The translations under genes were made by a program, and so were the position numbers. Below, piece after piece: positions 44,195-52,297 of a stretch of DNA of 64,000 bases (the stretch's first letter is position 1; every line of letters begins with the position of its first letter). The notes under the pieces were generated by a model. That model saw only the letters and a program-made list of their open reading frames with translations. It was not told the origin of the DNA and did no database searches. Source of the stretch: Gordonibacter sp034932485 (lineage in GTDB: Bacteria > Actinomycetota > Coriobacteriia > Coriobacteriales > Eggerthellaceae); NCBI GenBank assembly GCA_034932485.1, contig JAYFOQ010000014.1, positions 62,001 through 126,000 on the forward strand, in the 5' to 3' direction.

Positions 44195-46054
44195 ATGAAA
44201 CACAGTCACAACGAAGAGCTGGCGAGTAAGGCGCGTATGTCTCGACGTACGTTTCTTGGTGGTAGCGCGGTCGCCTTTGGCACCATTATGCTTTCGAGCG
44301 CGATGGGTGGATGCACGACCGATAAGGGCGGTTCAGGCTCTGCCGCCAATGGGGTTTCGGGTGGCGAGCAAGTACTCTACGAGCTTTTTGATACCGACAT
44401 TCTTGTTATCGGAGGCGGTCTTGCGGGTTCGCATGCTGCTCTTGAAGCATACCGACAGGGTAAGGATGTCGTGGTGGTGGAGAAGGGTCCCTTCCACTTC
44501 GGCGGTGCTTGCGGCTACAACTGGTGCAACTGGGTAAACTTTATCCAAACAGATACACCGTGGGATAAGTCCGAAGATTTCGTACTGAATGAATTGACGA
44601 ATAAAAAGATTGCGAAAGCTACTCACGAAGCATTTACTGTAGAGGATCGCAATTTGTTGTTGCGTTATGCCCAAGAGGGCAATAACTTATTTATGCGCGA
44701 TGAAACGGGTGCTTTTGTTCCTGGCTTGGATAAGCCAGGCTATCCGCTGTTTGGCACGTTTAATGGCTTCCCACGCTATTTCACCGACTCGGTAGAGCGA
44801 TCAGGGGCACGTATTTTTGATCACACTATGATTACCGACGTGATCGTTGAGGAGGGTGCCTGTATTGGTGCCGTCGGGCTACATGTGCCTACAGGCACGG
44901 TGCGCGTGTTCCGTGCAAAATCAACCGTATCTTGCACGGGTGCTAGTTCTTGGGTCTATGGGTGGAACACTGTGGCAGCTACGTCCATTAACTCTCCTGA
45001 TAATACGGGTGACGTTGACGCGGCAGCCTATCGACGTGGAGCTGCTCTCCAGGATTCTGAGTTTTTTCAGTTTGACCTTATTAGCATGTACCCAACAGGT
45101 CTTGCAGCTACGTTTGTGGGGGGCATTGGCGCTGACAACCTTTGTTGTGAGTACATCTGCGATGCAAACGACAATTATTTCTTTCGCGGCATGGACTACT
45201 CGACACTTGATCGCATCACGTTTACACGGACTATTGCTAAGGCTATCCACGATGGAGGTGGCTCGCCCAATGGAGGTGTGTTCGTAGATTTCTCGAATCC
45301 CGAGGCGTTTGCGGCTATGGGTGAGGTGTATCGTCGCAACGTGGGGCTGTGGAAGGATGTGTTTGGTATTGACGTGGCTTCAACCAAGCTTGAATGTGCG
45401 CTTGAGACATACGAGCATGGTGGCAACCCACGCGTAGACGAGACACTTATGGTAGAAGGTTTACCCGGCATGTTCTGCGCACGCGGAGGTGGGGTATCCG
45501 GAGCGCAAGGGGGCTCCTCGGTAAACGTAGCATACCGCGATGGTTCTTATGCCATGATGAAAGCAATTGAGTATGCAGAAGGAGTAGGCAAAGATAAACC
45601 GAAGGCGTTTACATTCGAAACGGTGGAGGAAGAGGTTGGTCGTCTGCACGAAATTCGTACTCGTCAGGCTGGCGGAAAGCGCCCTCAAGAGATTACGCAT
45701 ATGATTCAGCGTGCCTGCTATCAAGCTTGTCAGCCAACTCGTGAAAAGACAGCTATGGAGGAAGCGGTAGCCGAACTTGAACGTATCCGCAAAGAAGAGA
45801 TACCTAAGATGACTCTGGGAGATGCGACTCTTACCTACAACACCGACTGGAAAGCTGCCATTGAGGCCTACAACCTACTAGATATTGGCGAGGCAAGTTC
45901 TCGGGCTGCGCTCATGCGAGAGGAGAGCCGGGGCCATAGTTACCGCCCCGAGTTTCCTCAGGAAGACAAAGCGAATTGGACATGCAACATTATCGCTAAA
46001 AGCGTAAACGGCCAAATGAAGCTGGAAACCGTTCCTGTCGTCGAGCTGGACTAG
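44195..46054 (+). CDS. Tat-exported flavoprotein subunit of a fumarate-reductase/succinate-dehydrogenase-like enzyme
   Basis: A 619-residue FAD enzyme. The N-terminus has a twin-arginine signal (SRRTFLGG, R17-R18) with a hydrophobic stretch ending AMGGC at Cys40, which might act as a weak lipobox. The FAD-binding motif ILVIGGGLAGSHAALEA follows. Family landmarks include FQFDLISMYPTGLAA (the HPT-like substrate segment), GGVFVDF and CARGGGVSGAQGGSSVNVAYRDG near the FAD adenosine. The C-terminal helical domain is that of the SdhA/FrdA/AprA group. It should act outside the membrane with the Fe-S protein encoded 33 bases later. No membrane anchor gene is present. The substrate cannot be named. Confidence 0.88.
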   Translation: MKHSHNEELASKARMSRRTFLGGSAVAFGTIMLSSAMGGCTTDKGGSGSAANGVSGGEQVLYELFDTDILVIGGGLAGSHAALEAYRQGKDVVVVEKGPFHFGGACGYNWCNWVNFIQTDTPWDKSEDFVLNELTNKKIAKATHEAFTVEDRNLLLRYAQEGNNLFMRDETGAFVPGLDKPGYPLFGTFNGFPRYFTDSVERSGARIFDHTMITDVIVEEGACIGAVGLHVPTGTVRVFRAKSTVSCTGASSWVYGWNTVAATSINSPDNTGDVDAAAYRRGAALQDSEFFQFDLISMYPTGLAATFVGGIGADNLCCEYICDANDNYFFRGMDYSTLDRITFTRTIAKAIHDGGGSPNGGVFVDFSNPEAFAAMGEVYRRNVGLWKDVFGIDVASTKLECALETYEHGGNPRVDETLMVEGLPGMFCARGGGVSGAQGGSSVNVAYRDGSYAMMKAIEYAEGVGKDKPKAFTFETVEEEVGRLHEIRTRQAGGKRPQEITHMIQRACYQACQPTREKTAMEEAVAELERIRKEEIPKMTLGDATLTYNTDWKAAIEAYNLLDIGEASSRAALMREESRGHSYRPEFPQEDKANWTCNIIAKSVNGQMKLETVPVVELD

Positions 46055-46087
46055 CCGCGAGCGTTCTCGCGTGATAGAGGAGAAATC

Positions 46088-46792
46088 ATGAAGATTAAAG
46101 TGCAGAAGTACAACCCATCGGTGGATGCTGAGCCTTATTTTAAGGAGTACGAGATTGAGCACACCGAGCATATGACGCTGCTTGAGGCGTTAGTTAAGAT
46201 TAATGATACCCTTGATCCTCTGGCATTTGATTACAGTTGCCGCGGACGCGTGTGCGGTCGTTGTGCTATGACCTTGAACGGGACTCCCTGTTTGGCTTGT
46301 GTGACATTAGTGGAAGCTTCAGGGAAAAATGAAGTTACACCGCTCAAGAACTTTCCGGTAGTGCGCGATCTAATTGTAGATAAAACAAAAATAACCGATA
46401 AGGTAAGTCGTATCCTTGCACGTCAGCGTGCGTTCGACTTGACGATCGATGAAGTCAAGGCCCCTGTGGATGCAGCGCTGCCTAAGAAGCTTGAGCCGCT
46501 TGAGTACTGTGCTCGCTGTGGAGTGTGTACCGCGGCGTGTCCGGTTGTGGAAATGAAGGGCCTGAAATCATACTTGGGCCCTACTGGGATGATAGCTATA
46601 GCTAATCGCTTTTATGACCCCTATGATCAAGGTGATCGAGTGGTCGAGGCAGTACAGAATGGACTTTGGGAATGCACCGAATGCGGCACTTGTGACACCG
46701 TGTGCAAGGCTCTAGAGATAGATCATCTTTCAGTTTGGAAAGACCTGCGTGCTGCGGCTGAAGTTGCTGGCTTGAAGCCGACAAAAGCATAG
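46088..46792 (+). CDS. Iron-sulfur subunit (FrdB/SdhB-like) paired with the Tat flavoprotein
   Basis: A 234-residue electron-transfer subunit. An N-terminal [2Fe-2S] ferredoxin domain has cysteines in YSCRGRVCGRCAM and CLAC. A C-terminal two-cluster domain has EYCARCGVCTAACPV and ECTECGTCDTVCKAL, the pattern of succinate dehydrogenase and fumarate reductase B subunits. No export signal is visible, so if the flavoprotein is exported by Tat this subunit probably travels with it folded and bound (inference). The ATG follows GAGGAG. Together the pair would pass electrons to an organic acceptor or from succinate-like donors. Confidence 0.92.
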   Translation: MKIKVQKYNPSVDAEPYFKEYEIEHTEHMTLLEALVKINDTLDPLAFDYSCRGRVCGRCAMTLNGTPCLACVTLVEASGKNEVTPLKNFPVVRDLIVDKTKITDKVSRILARQRAFDLTIDEVKAPVDAALPKKLEPLEYCARCGVCTAACPVVEMKGLKSYLGPTGMIAIANRFYDPYDQGDRVVEAVQNGLWECTECGTCDTVCKALEIDHLSVWKDLRAAAEVAGLKPTKA

Positions 46793-46939
46793 ATATCTCC
46801 CGTAATCGAAGGTGACCCTTGTGGTATGCGCACTGTTTCGACAAGGTGCGCATACTGAATTCTTTCGAGACTCTCGTGTTGCTGCAAGGGGGTATACTTT
46901 TATCAAGGGGACCGTACGCGGATACGGACGGGGGGAATC

Positions 46940-47512
46940 ATGAGAATCGATACGTGGGAGCCAAGAGGAATATTGGACGACGAGGATGTGCAGATGAAGT
47001 TGCGCATCATGCATGCTGTCGATCGATCGCTCGACCAAATTAAGGTGAGCGACCTATGTGAGAGTGTGGGTATATCGCGTCAGGTTTTCTATCGACATTT
47101 TGATAGTAAGTACAGCTTACATTGGTGGTGGCCGACGCATATTCATAAGTTCTATCTCATAGAAGTGGGGCGTACCGTCGATTGGGAAACCGGTTACTTT
47201 CATCACCTCAAGCTATTATCCTTAGAAAAAGATTTTTTTAAGGTGGCGACGCAGTATACCCTCAACTATCCCAGCGAGCGCAGTGTCATGCCTCACTACC
47301 GTAAGTGTGCTCTCTTGGAAACGCTGCAAGATTACCGACATGTTCTCATCGACGATGAGCTTATGTTTTGCATAGATAGCTGGGTAAAAACCGAAACAGA
47401 AACGCTTACAGAATGGTATCGGCTGGGCACGACGCCGCCTCCACAGGAAGCTGCCGAAAAGCTTTCTCGAGTTGCCCCGAAGATGCTCTATGATGCACTA
47501 TTGATAAAGTAG
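46940..47512 (+). CDS. TetR-family transcriptional regulator
   Basis: A 190-residue regulator. The N-terminal HTH reads IKVSDLCESVGISRQVFYRHFDSKYSL, the TetR/AcrR signature, starting about residue 34. The C-terminal ligand region is all helical and rich in Trp, Tyr and His (HWWWPTHIHKFY), with no match I can name. It lies 150 bases after the Fe-S subunit in the same direction and may control the flavoprotein operon. A GGGGGAA site precedes the ATG. A palindromic hairpin follows the stop. Confidence 0.9.
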   Translation: MRIDTWEPRGILDDEDVQMKLRIMHAVDRSLDQIKVSDLCESVGISRQVFYRHFDSKYSLHWWWPTHIHKFYLIEVGRTVDWETGYFHHLKLLSLEKDFFKVATQYTLNYPSERSVMPHYRKCALLETLQDYRHVLIDDELMFCIDSWVKTETETLTEWYRLGTTPPPQEAAEKLSRVAPKMLYDALLIK

Positions 47513-47557
47513 ACTAGCTGGTGGAGGGCATGCTTGTCAGGTAAAGGTGGAGATGGG

Positions 47558-47589
47558 CTGGGCGGCGGAGAGCTCTCTCCGCCGCCCAG
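47558..47589. terminator. Perfect GC-rich palindrome between convergent tetR and MOSC genes
   Basis: A perfect 14-bp stem (CTGGGCGGCGGAGA with its inverse, four-base loop GCTC) lies between two convergent genes. No T-tract follows on either strand, so it is a terminator-like or transcription-blocking structure rather than a textbook terminator. Confidence 0.65.
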
Positions 47590-47594
47590 TGACA

Positions 47595-48137
47595 CTAGCG
47601 GGGTGTTGCGGCCAGCTCGGCCAAAGCCTCAGGAGGTGTGAAAGAACAGGTACCATCACCCATTTTCAGCACTTCTACCGCATCGCCCGTACGAATGCTC
47701 CCATTTTTTAGGGCAACAAAGAAGATGCCTTCGCGAGGGAAAATACAATCGCCAGCAAGGTGATAGATGGCGCATTTAGTGTGGCATACCTTGCCTATCT
47801 GAGACAACTCAAGCTCTACGTTATCACCGATTTTCAAATGCGTACCCATTGGCAAAGACAAGAGGTCTATGCCCTCGGTAGTAACGTTCTCGGCGAAATC
47901 GCCTTCAGCTACGTCAAGCCCGAGGGCTCGGGCCTTCTCGATAGATTCCCAAGCGAGCAGTGATACTTGGCGGTGCCAATCACCAGCATGGGCGTCGTCT
48001 GAGATTCCGTGATGAGCTTGAATTTCGATAGATTCGGCGCACGGCGTTTTACGCGTGCCCTTGCGCTTGGATACGTTGACGGATCGCACGCGTCCTCGCG
48101 TAGTTGACATTGCAGCGTCGGTAGCTTTCTGTTCCAT
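47595..48137 (-). CDS. MOSC-domain protein
   Basis: 180 residues from ATG 48137 (GAGGGG upstream on its strand). A stand-alone MOSC domain, the sulfur-carrier domain of the molybdenum-cofactor sulfurase family: RVRSVNVSKRKGTRK, ISDDAHAGDWHRQVSLLAWES, GDFAENVTTEGIDLLSLP, VCHTKCAIYHLAGDCIFPREGIF with candidate reactive Cys residues, and IRTGDAVEVL. Small MOSC proteins may transfer sulfur or handle N-hydroxylated substrates. No molybdoenzyme gene lies nearby. It is convergent with the TetR gene. Confidence 0.9.
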   Translation of the reverse strand: MEQKATDAAMSTTRGRVRSVNVSKRKGTRKTPCAESIEIQAHHGISDDAHAGDWHRQVSLLAWESIEKARALGLDVAEGDFAENVTTEGIDLLSLPMGTHLKIGDNVELELSQIGKVCHTKCAIYHLAGDCIFPREGIFFVALKNGSIRTGDAVEVLKMGDGTCSFTPPEALAELAATPR

Positions 48138-48512
48138 GGTCGGATCCCCTCATACGCAAAGTACAGTAAATTACTGGGATTAAGCATAAGGCCCGCACGA
48201 ATAATGTCAAGAACTTTATGTTCGATCGTGGATAATAAACTGGTTCCGATAAGCGTCTTTGTGGGCGTGGTGGAGGGTGCCATGGCAAATGCCGAGCGGT
48301 TTTAAGGTGAGACCAGTGGCCATTTTGGGAGAAATCATCTTAGATATGCAGATCAAGTTGTATTTTTCTGTACCAGGAAACAATGCGGTCTGTTGATACT
48401 TTCCATGGAAAATTACCTGAGTAACGAGGTGCTACGGTATGCTGAACCTATCGCAAAACAAGCGTGCGTCGGCGTAGGCCAGTGCGCTAAGAACAAACGA
48501 AGGGGCACCAGC
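48138..48512. other. Gene-free stretch upstream of purB
   Basis: These 375 bases separate the MOSC start from purB and should hold both promoters. An open frame runs from 48393 into purB but lacks family similarity before VINRYTR. GATAATAA around 48231 could be part of a -10 box. No purine-responsive operator or riboswitch is recognisable. Confidence 0.4.
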
Positions 48513-49859
48513 GTGATTAATCGTTACACGCGCGCCGAAATGGGCGCCATTTGGGAACTTGAGAACAAGTTCAACATTTGGAAAGAAATCGAGGTGCTGG
48601 CGTGTGAAGCCCAGGCCGAGTTGGGCAAATCGGGCATCACGAAAGAAGAGGCGGCGTGGATTCGTAGTCATGCCGACTTTACGGTAGAGCGTATTGACGA
48701 GATTGAGAAGGTGACGAATCACGACGTTATCGCCTTCACTACCAACATGGCTGAGTATATAGACGCTGAGGTGCCGGAGGGCAACGAGCCGCCGAGTCGT
48801 TGGGTTCACTACGGCATGACATCCTCAGATCTGGGAGATACGGCGCTGTCCTATCAGGTTACTCAAGCTATCGACCTTATTATTGCCGACGTTAAGAAAC
48901 TGGGCGAGACCTGTAAGCGTCGCGCCTTTGAATTCCAGGAGACACTTTGCGTAGGGCGTACTCATGGCATTCATGCTGAGCCAATGACGTTTGGTATGAA
49001 GTTTGGCTCGTGGGCTTGGGCTCTTAAGCGCGCGCAAACGCGCATGGAGGAAGCGCGTGTTGTGGCCGCTACGGGCGCTATCAGTGGTGCGGTGGGTACG
49101 TACTCGAGTATCGACCCGTTCGTCGAGGAATTTGTGTGTGAACGCTTGGGCCTTGCGTCCGATCCCCTTTCTACGCAGGTGCTGGCCCGCGATCGTCACG
49201 CACAGGTTATGGCCGCGCTGGCGGTGACGGCTTCTACGCTTGAGAGCATCGCCATGCAAGTACGTCTGCTGCAGCAGTCCGACGTGATTGAGGCTGAAGA
49301 GCCGTTCGCGAAGGGACAGAAGGGTTCGAGCGCTATGCCTCATAAGCGTAATCCTATTACCGCCGAACGTGTGTGTGGCCTCGCACGCGTGGTAAAAAGC
49401 AACGCCCAAGTAGCTTTTGATAATGTCGCGCTGTGGTTCGAACGTGATATCAGCCATTCTGGTGCCGAGCGCGTGGTGCTGGCCGATAGCTTCACTGCAT
49501 TAGATTACATGTTTGGCAAGATGCAATGGATGCTGGATGGCTTGCAGACGTATCCTGACAAGATGGAGCAGAACCTATGGCGCACTAAAGGCCTCATTTT
49601 CAGCTCGAAGGTACTGCTTGCTTTGGTAGATACGGGCATCAGCCGTGAGGACGCCTACGTTATCGTGCAGCGCAATGCTATGAAGGTGTGGGAGGATATT
49701 CAAAATGCAGTAGATGGTCCCACCTATCGTGAGAATCTTGAGTCTGACCCGGATGCAAATCTCACTAAAGAAGTCTTGGACAAGATTTTCGACCCGTGGG
49801 ATTTCCTTGAGCGTAAAGACGTGGTGTTTGACCGCTTGGAAGAATTAACGTTTGAGTAA
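48513..49859 (+). CDS. purB: Adenylosuccinate lyase
   Basis: 448 residues from GTG 48513, chosen because PurB proteins begin M-I-x-R-Y-T-R as here, with AAGGGG upstream. A cytoplasmic enzyme that removes fumarate from SAICAR and from adenylosuccinate in purine synthesis. Visible motifs are YGMTSSDLGDTA, GRTHGIHAEPMTFG (catalytic His region) and the signature loop KGSSAMPHKRNPITAE with the mobile Ser. The released fumarate could feed the anaerobe's fumarate reductases (inference). It is followed by a bidirectional terminator, so it is not in the same transcript as purC and purL. Confidence 0.97.
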   Translation: MINRYTRAEMGAIWELENKFNIWKEIEVLACEAQAELGKSGITKEEAAWIRSHADFTVERIDEIEKVTNHDVIAFTTNMAEYIDAEVPEGNEPPSRWVHYGMTSSDLGDTALSYQVTQAIDLIIADVKKLGETCKRRAFEFQETLCVGRTHGIHAEPMTFGMKFGSWAWALKRAQTRMEEARVVAATGAISGAVGTYSSIDPFVEEFVCERLGLASDPLSTQVLARDRHAQVMAALAVTASTLESIAMQVRLLQQSDVIEAEEPFAKGQKGSSAMPHKRNPITAERVCGLARVVKSNAQVAFDNVALWFERDISHSGAERVVLADSFTALDYMFGKMQWMLDGLQTYPDKMEQNLWRTKGLIFSSKVLLALVDTGISREDAYVIVQRNAMKVWEDIQNAVDGPTYRENLESDPDANLTKEVLDKIFDPWDFLERKDVVFDRLEELTFE

Positions 49860-49923
49860 AGAAGGTTAATTCAGTAATTGTGGCAATGCCCGTAGGCTTA
49901 GGAAGCCAGATGGGTAGTGCCTG

Positions 49924-49960
49924 AAAATGAGCCGGTAGCTACGTGCTATCGGCTCATTTT
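49924..49960. terminator. Bidirectional terminator between convergent purB and Tat-protein genes
   Basis: A stem of about 16 bp (AAAATGAGCCG and inverse, extended by imperfect GTAGC/GCTAT pairing) with A- and T-rich outer ends lies between two convergent genes. Confidence 0.88.
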
Positions 49961-49969
49961 AGTAAGAGA

Positions 49970-51379
49970 TTACTGAGTGACTGGCGACCAAACGCGTACA
50001 AGACAGTATTTCTTAGCACTTCCACCAATGGGCTTGTCGTCAATGTTGGCGTAGGTTACAACCAGGTCACTCGATCCGGTGGAGGCAAGGTACTCGCCAT
50101 AATCGTCGGCCCCATTGTCGGGCTGTAGTGCGAAGTACTCGTTCGTGGTTAAGTCGATACCGCATACCGTACGACTAGATTTCACCATGAAATAGTTACC
50201 ACACCAGGCAGGTGGTGCTGAAGGTGCGCGATTGAAACAGAACCAAGGCGCTGCGCTGTAATTGCCGTCCGTCACACGCGTTTTTGGTGCGTAGGTTCCT
50301 AGGTTTGAGATACCCCCACCATAATTATAAATAGCATCGAACGAGAAAGTGAACCCAGTGTCGCCGTAACCTGCTTCTAAAGGTTTCATAGAGCGCGGCA
50401 GTACCATGGTGTCAAGCACTTCACCTGATGCGGCATCCAGATGCGTAAGCTGGTAGTATACCCCGCTCGTTTCGGCTCGGGGGGTAATAACTACCGAATC
50501 GGTTAGTGCGTAGGGGGGTGTGCAAAGACGGCCATGTGACGTGTAGACCACGTCGCTATTACCTAGCGCCATGGTTGCGCGTTTTACGAGCGAGTTCTCA
50601 GCGCTCATTTCGCCATCTGCTTTCGGCATTACCTGCCAAAACGCGTATTTTCCTACGGCGGCGATAGAAGGCATCTCCCAGAGGGAATCGCCTTCGTCAA
50701 CGAGATGAGCTTTTCCGAGTAATGCTCCATCAAGGCTCGCGGTATATACGCGCCATATACCGTCAAAGATATCTGCTTCGGTCCATACGAGGCCCAAAGC
50801 CGAGGCGCGCACATCGTAGATATCGAAACCCTCATCTTGACCCACGGCCTTCTCCAGTACAGTGGAGAGATTTCCGCTGCCAAGTGACAAAATCCCCACT
50901 TGCGTAAGGGGCTTTGCCTCTTCGGTGGGTAATAAGCAGGCGGCTACGGTATCGTCGCTTGCCCAGACCAGCGTTCCGTAGGGCAGTTCGAAGCGCCCTA
51001 TAGAGTTCATGCGGGTGTCGACATCCCCGATTAGCGTAAACAGCCCACTCTCATCGGGTGTTTTAAGGGTAGTCATAGATGTTGAGGGTACATCGAGTAC
51101 GGTAACAGAGCTTGCTGCCTCTTCCTGCTGTTTCTTAACTACGAGAGAAGCACCGCCAGCAACAGCAGCGAGTGCACCAACCCCCAAAGCTCCGAAGAGG
51201 AAATGACGACGGGTCAAAAGAAGCCCTCCGTTGGACGTTGGCACGTGAATGCCTTCGGAGCCGTTGGAGGAGCTGCGATGATGCACGCCGCCCTGCACGG
51301 CAACGCGTCTTTGCGCGCTGCGTTTAGTGGTGCTGGTGGGCTTTGCGTGGCTAGCATGTGTTGATCTGCGGGTTACCAT
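49970..51379 (-). CDS. Tat-exported or membrane-anchored protein of unknown function
   Basis: 469 residues from ATG 51379 (an upstream GTG at 51451 is also possible). The first ~50 residues are a long basic n-region, then a twin-arginine motif (TRRHFLFG, R57-R58) and a hydrophobic segment (ALGVGALAAVAGGASLVV). The rest is beta-rich, with repeats of about 40-45 residues that read like blades of a propeller (TLVWASDDTVAACLL, ALGLVWTEADIFDGIWRVYTASL, KYAFWQVMP, SVVITPRAETSGVYYQL). No catalytic motif is recognisable. It is divergent from the adjacent two-component system over 153 bases and may be its target or partner. Confidence 0.78.
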   Translation of the reverse strand: MVTRRSTHASHAKPTSTTKRSAQRRVAVQGGVHHRSSSNGSEGIHVPTSNGGLLLTRRHFLFGALGVGALAAVAGGASLVVKKQQEEAASSVTVLDVPSTSMTTLKTPDESGLFTLIGDVDTRMNSIGRFELPYGTLVWASDDTVAACLLPTEEAKPLTQVGILSLGSGNLSTVLEKAVGQDEGFDIYDVRASALGLVWTEADIFDGIWRVYTASLDGALLGKAHLVDEGDSLWEMPSIAAVGKYAFWQVMPKADGEMSAENSLVKRATMALGNSDVVYTSHGRLCTPPYALTDSVVITPRAETSGVYYQLTHLDAASGEVLDTMVLPRSMKPLEAGYGDTGFTFSFDAIYNYGGGISNLGTYAPKTRVTDGNYSAAPWFCFNRAPSAPPAWCGNYFMVKSSRTVCGIDLTTNEYFALQPDNGADDYGEYLASTGSSDLVVTYANIDDKPIGGSAKKYCLVRVWSPVTQ

Positions 51380-51532
51380 GGTGGATATTGTGTCATTTCC
51401 CGCACAGGTTCCAGCGGCCGTGAAGGGAATTGCTACAATAAACGCAAACACGACCTGAATGCTCGGTGAGTGGGATGCAAATAGTAACGCATCCAGTCAG
51501 GCCGAGCCGGCGACGACTTGAGGTGGTATAAC

Positions 51533-52243
51533 ATGAGCAACGAAACGCGACGTATACTGCTTGTTGAGGACGAAAAAGCTATCCGCGATGCGGTGACTGC
51601 TTATCTTGAGCGCGAAAATTACTGGGTGACCGCAGTGGGGGACGGCCAGGAGGCGCTCGAAGAGTTCTCGAAGCATCATTTTGATTTGGTCATTCTTGAC
51701 CTTATGCTTCCCCGTGTGCCGGGCGAGCGCGTTTGTCGTGCAATTCGCGACAATTCGGACGTGCCTATTATTATGCTGACGGCAAAGGGCGAAGTCGAAG
51801 ATCGTATTATCGGTCTTGAATTGGGTGCAGACGACTACCTAGTGAAACCGTTTAGTCCCCGTGAGCTAGTGGCTCGCGCTCGCGCGTTGCTACGACGCGT
51901 GCATGCCGATTCCGAGCCTCAGCGTGAAGTGCTGGAGTTCGGCGAGTTGACCATCGATGTATCCGGTCACAAGGTGCTGGTAAATGGCGAGGAGATTGAT
52001 CTTACCGCGAGCGAATTCAAATTGCTCACTACGTTATCTCGTTATCCGGGCCGTGTGTATTCTCGTATGGAACTGGTCGAAAAAGTGCTTGGCTACGATT
52101 TCGAGGGCTACGAGCGCACTATCGACTCACACGTGAAGAATCTGCGCGCCAAGATTGGTGACAATCCGCGTAGCCCGAAGTGGCTGCACACGGTTCACGG
52201 CGTAGGTTATCGTTTCGAAGATCCGACTAAAGTACAACAGTAA
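51533..52243 (+). CDS. OmpR/PhoB-family response regulator
   Basis: 236 residues from ATG 51533 (GAGGTGG upstream). The receiver has an acidic pair (LVEDEK), phospho-Asp56 in ILDLMLP, MLTAKG and DDYLVKPFSPRELVARARALLRR. The C-terminal winged helix shows EIDLTASEFKLL, YSRMELVEKVLG, YERTIDSHVKNLRAKIG and LHTVHGVGYRF, the full OmpR/PhoB set. It is paired with the kinase encoded 55 bases later, with a strong hairpin between them. The regulon is not known; the divergent Tat-exported protein is a candidate. Confidence 0.95.
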   Translation: MSNETRRILLVEDEKAIRDAVTAYLERENYWVTAVGDGQEALEEFSKHHFDLVILDLMLPRVPGERVCRAIRDNSDVPIIMLTAKGEVEDRIIGLELGADDYLVKPFSPRELVARARALLRRVHADSEPQREVLEFGELTIDVSGHKVLVNGEEIDLTASEFKLLTTLSRYPGRVYSRMELVEKVLGYDFEGYERTIDSHVKNLRAKIGDNPRSPKWLHTVHGVGYRFEDPTKVQQ

Positions 52244-52248
52244 GTTTG

Positions 52249-52269
52249 TGTGCGCATTTATTGCGCACA
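52249..52269 (+). other. Hairpin between response regulator and kinase
   Basis: A perfect eight-bp stem (TGTGCGCA with TGCGCACA, loop TTTAT) starts 6 bases after the regulator stop and ends 12 bases before the kinase ribosome site. It has no T-tract, so it may set the ratio of the two products by processing or partial attenuation. Confidence 0.65.
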
Positions 52270-52297
52270 TCTATAGACCGTGCAGGAGGAATATAGC

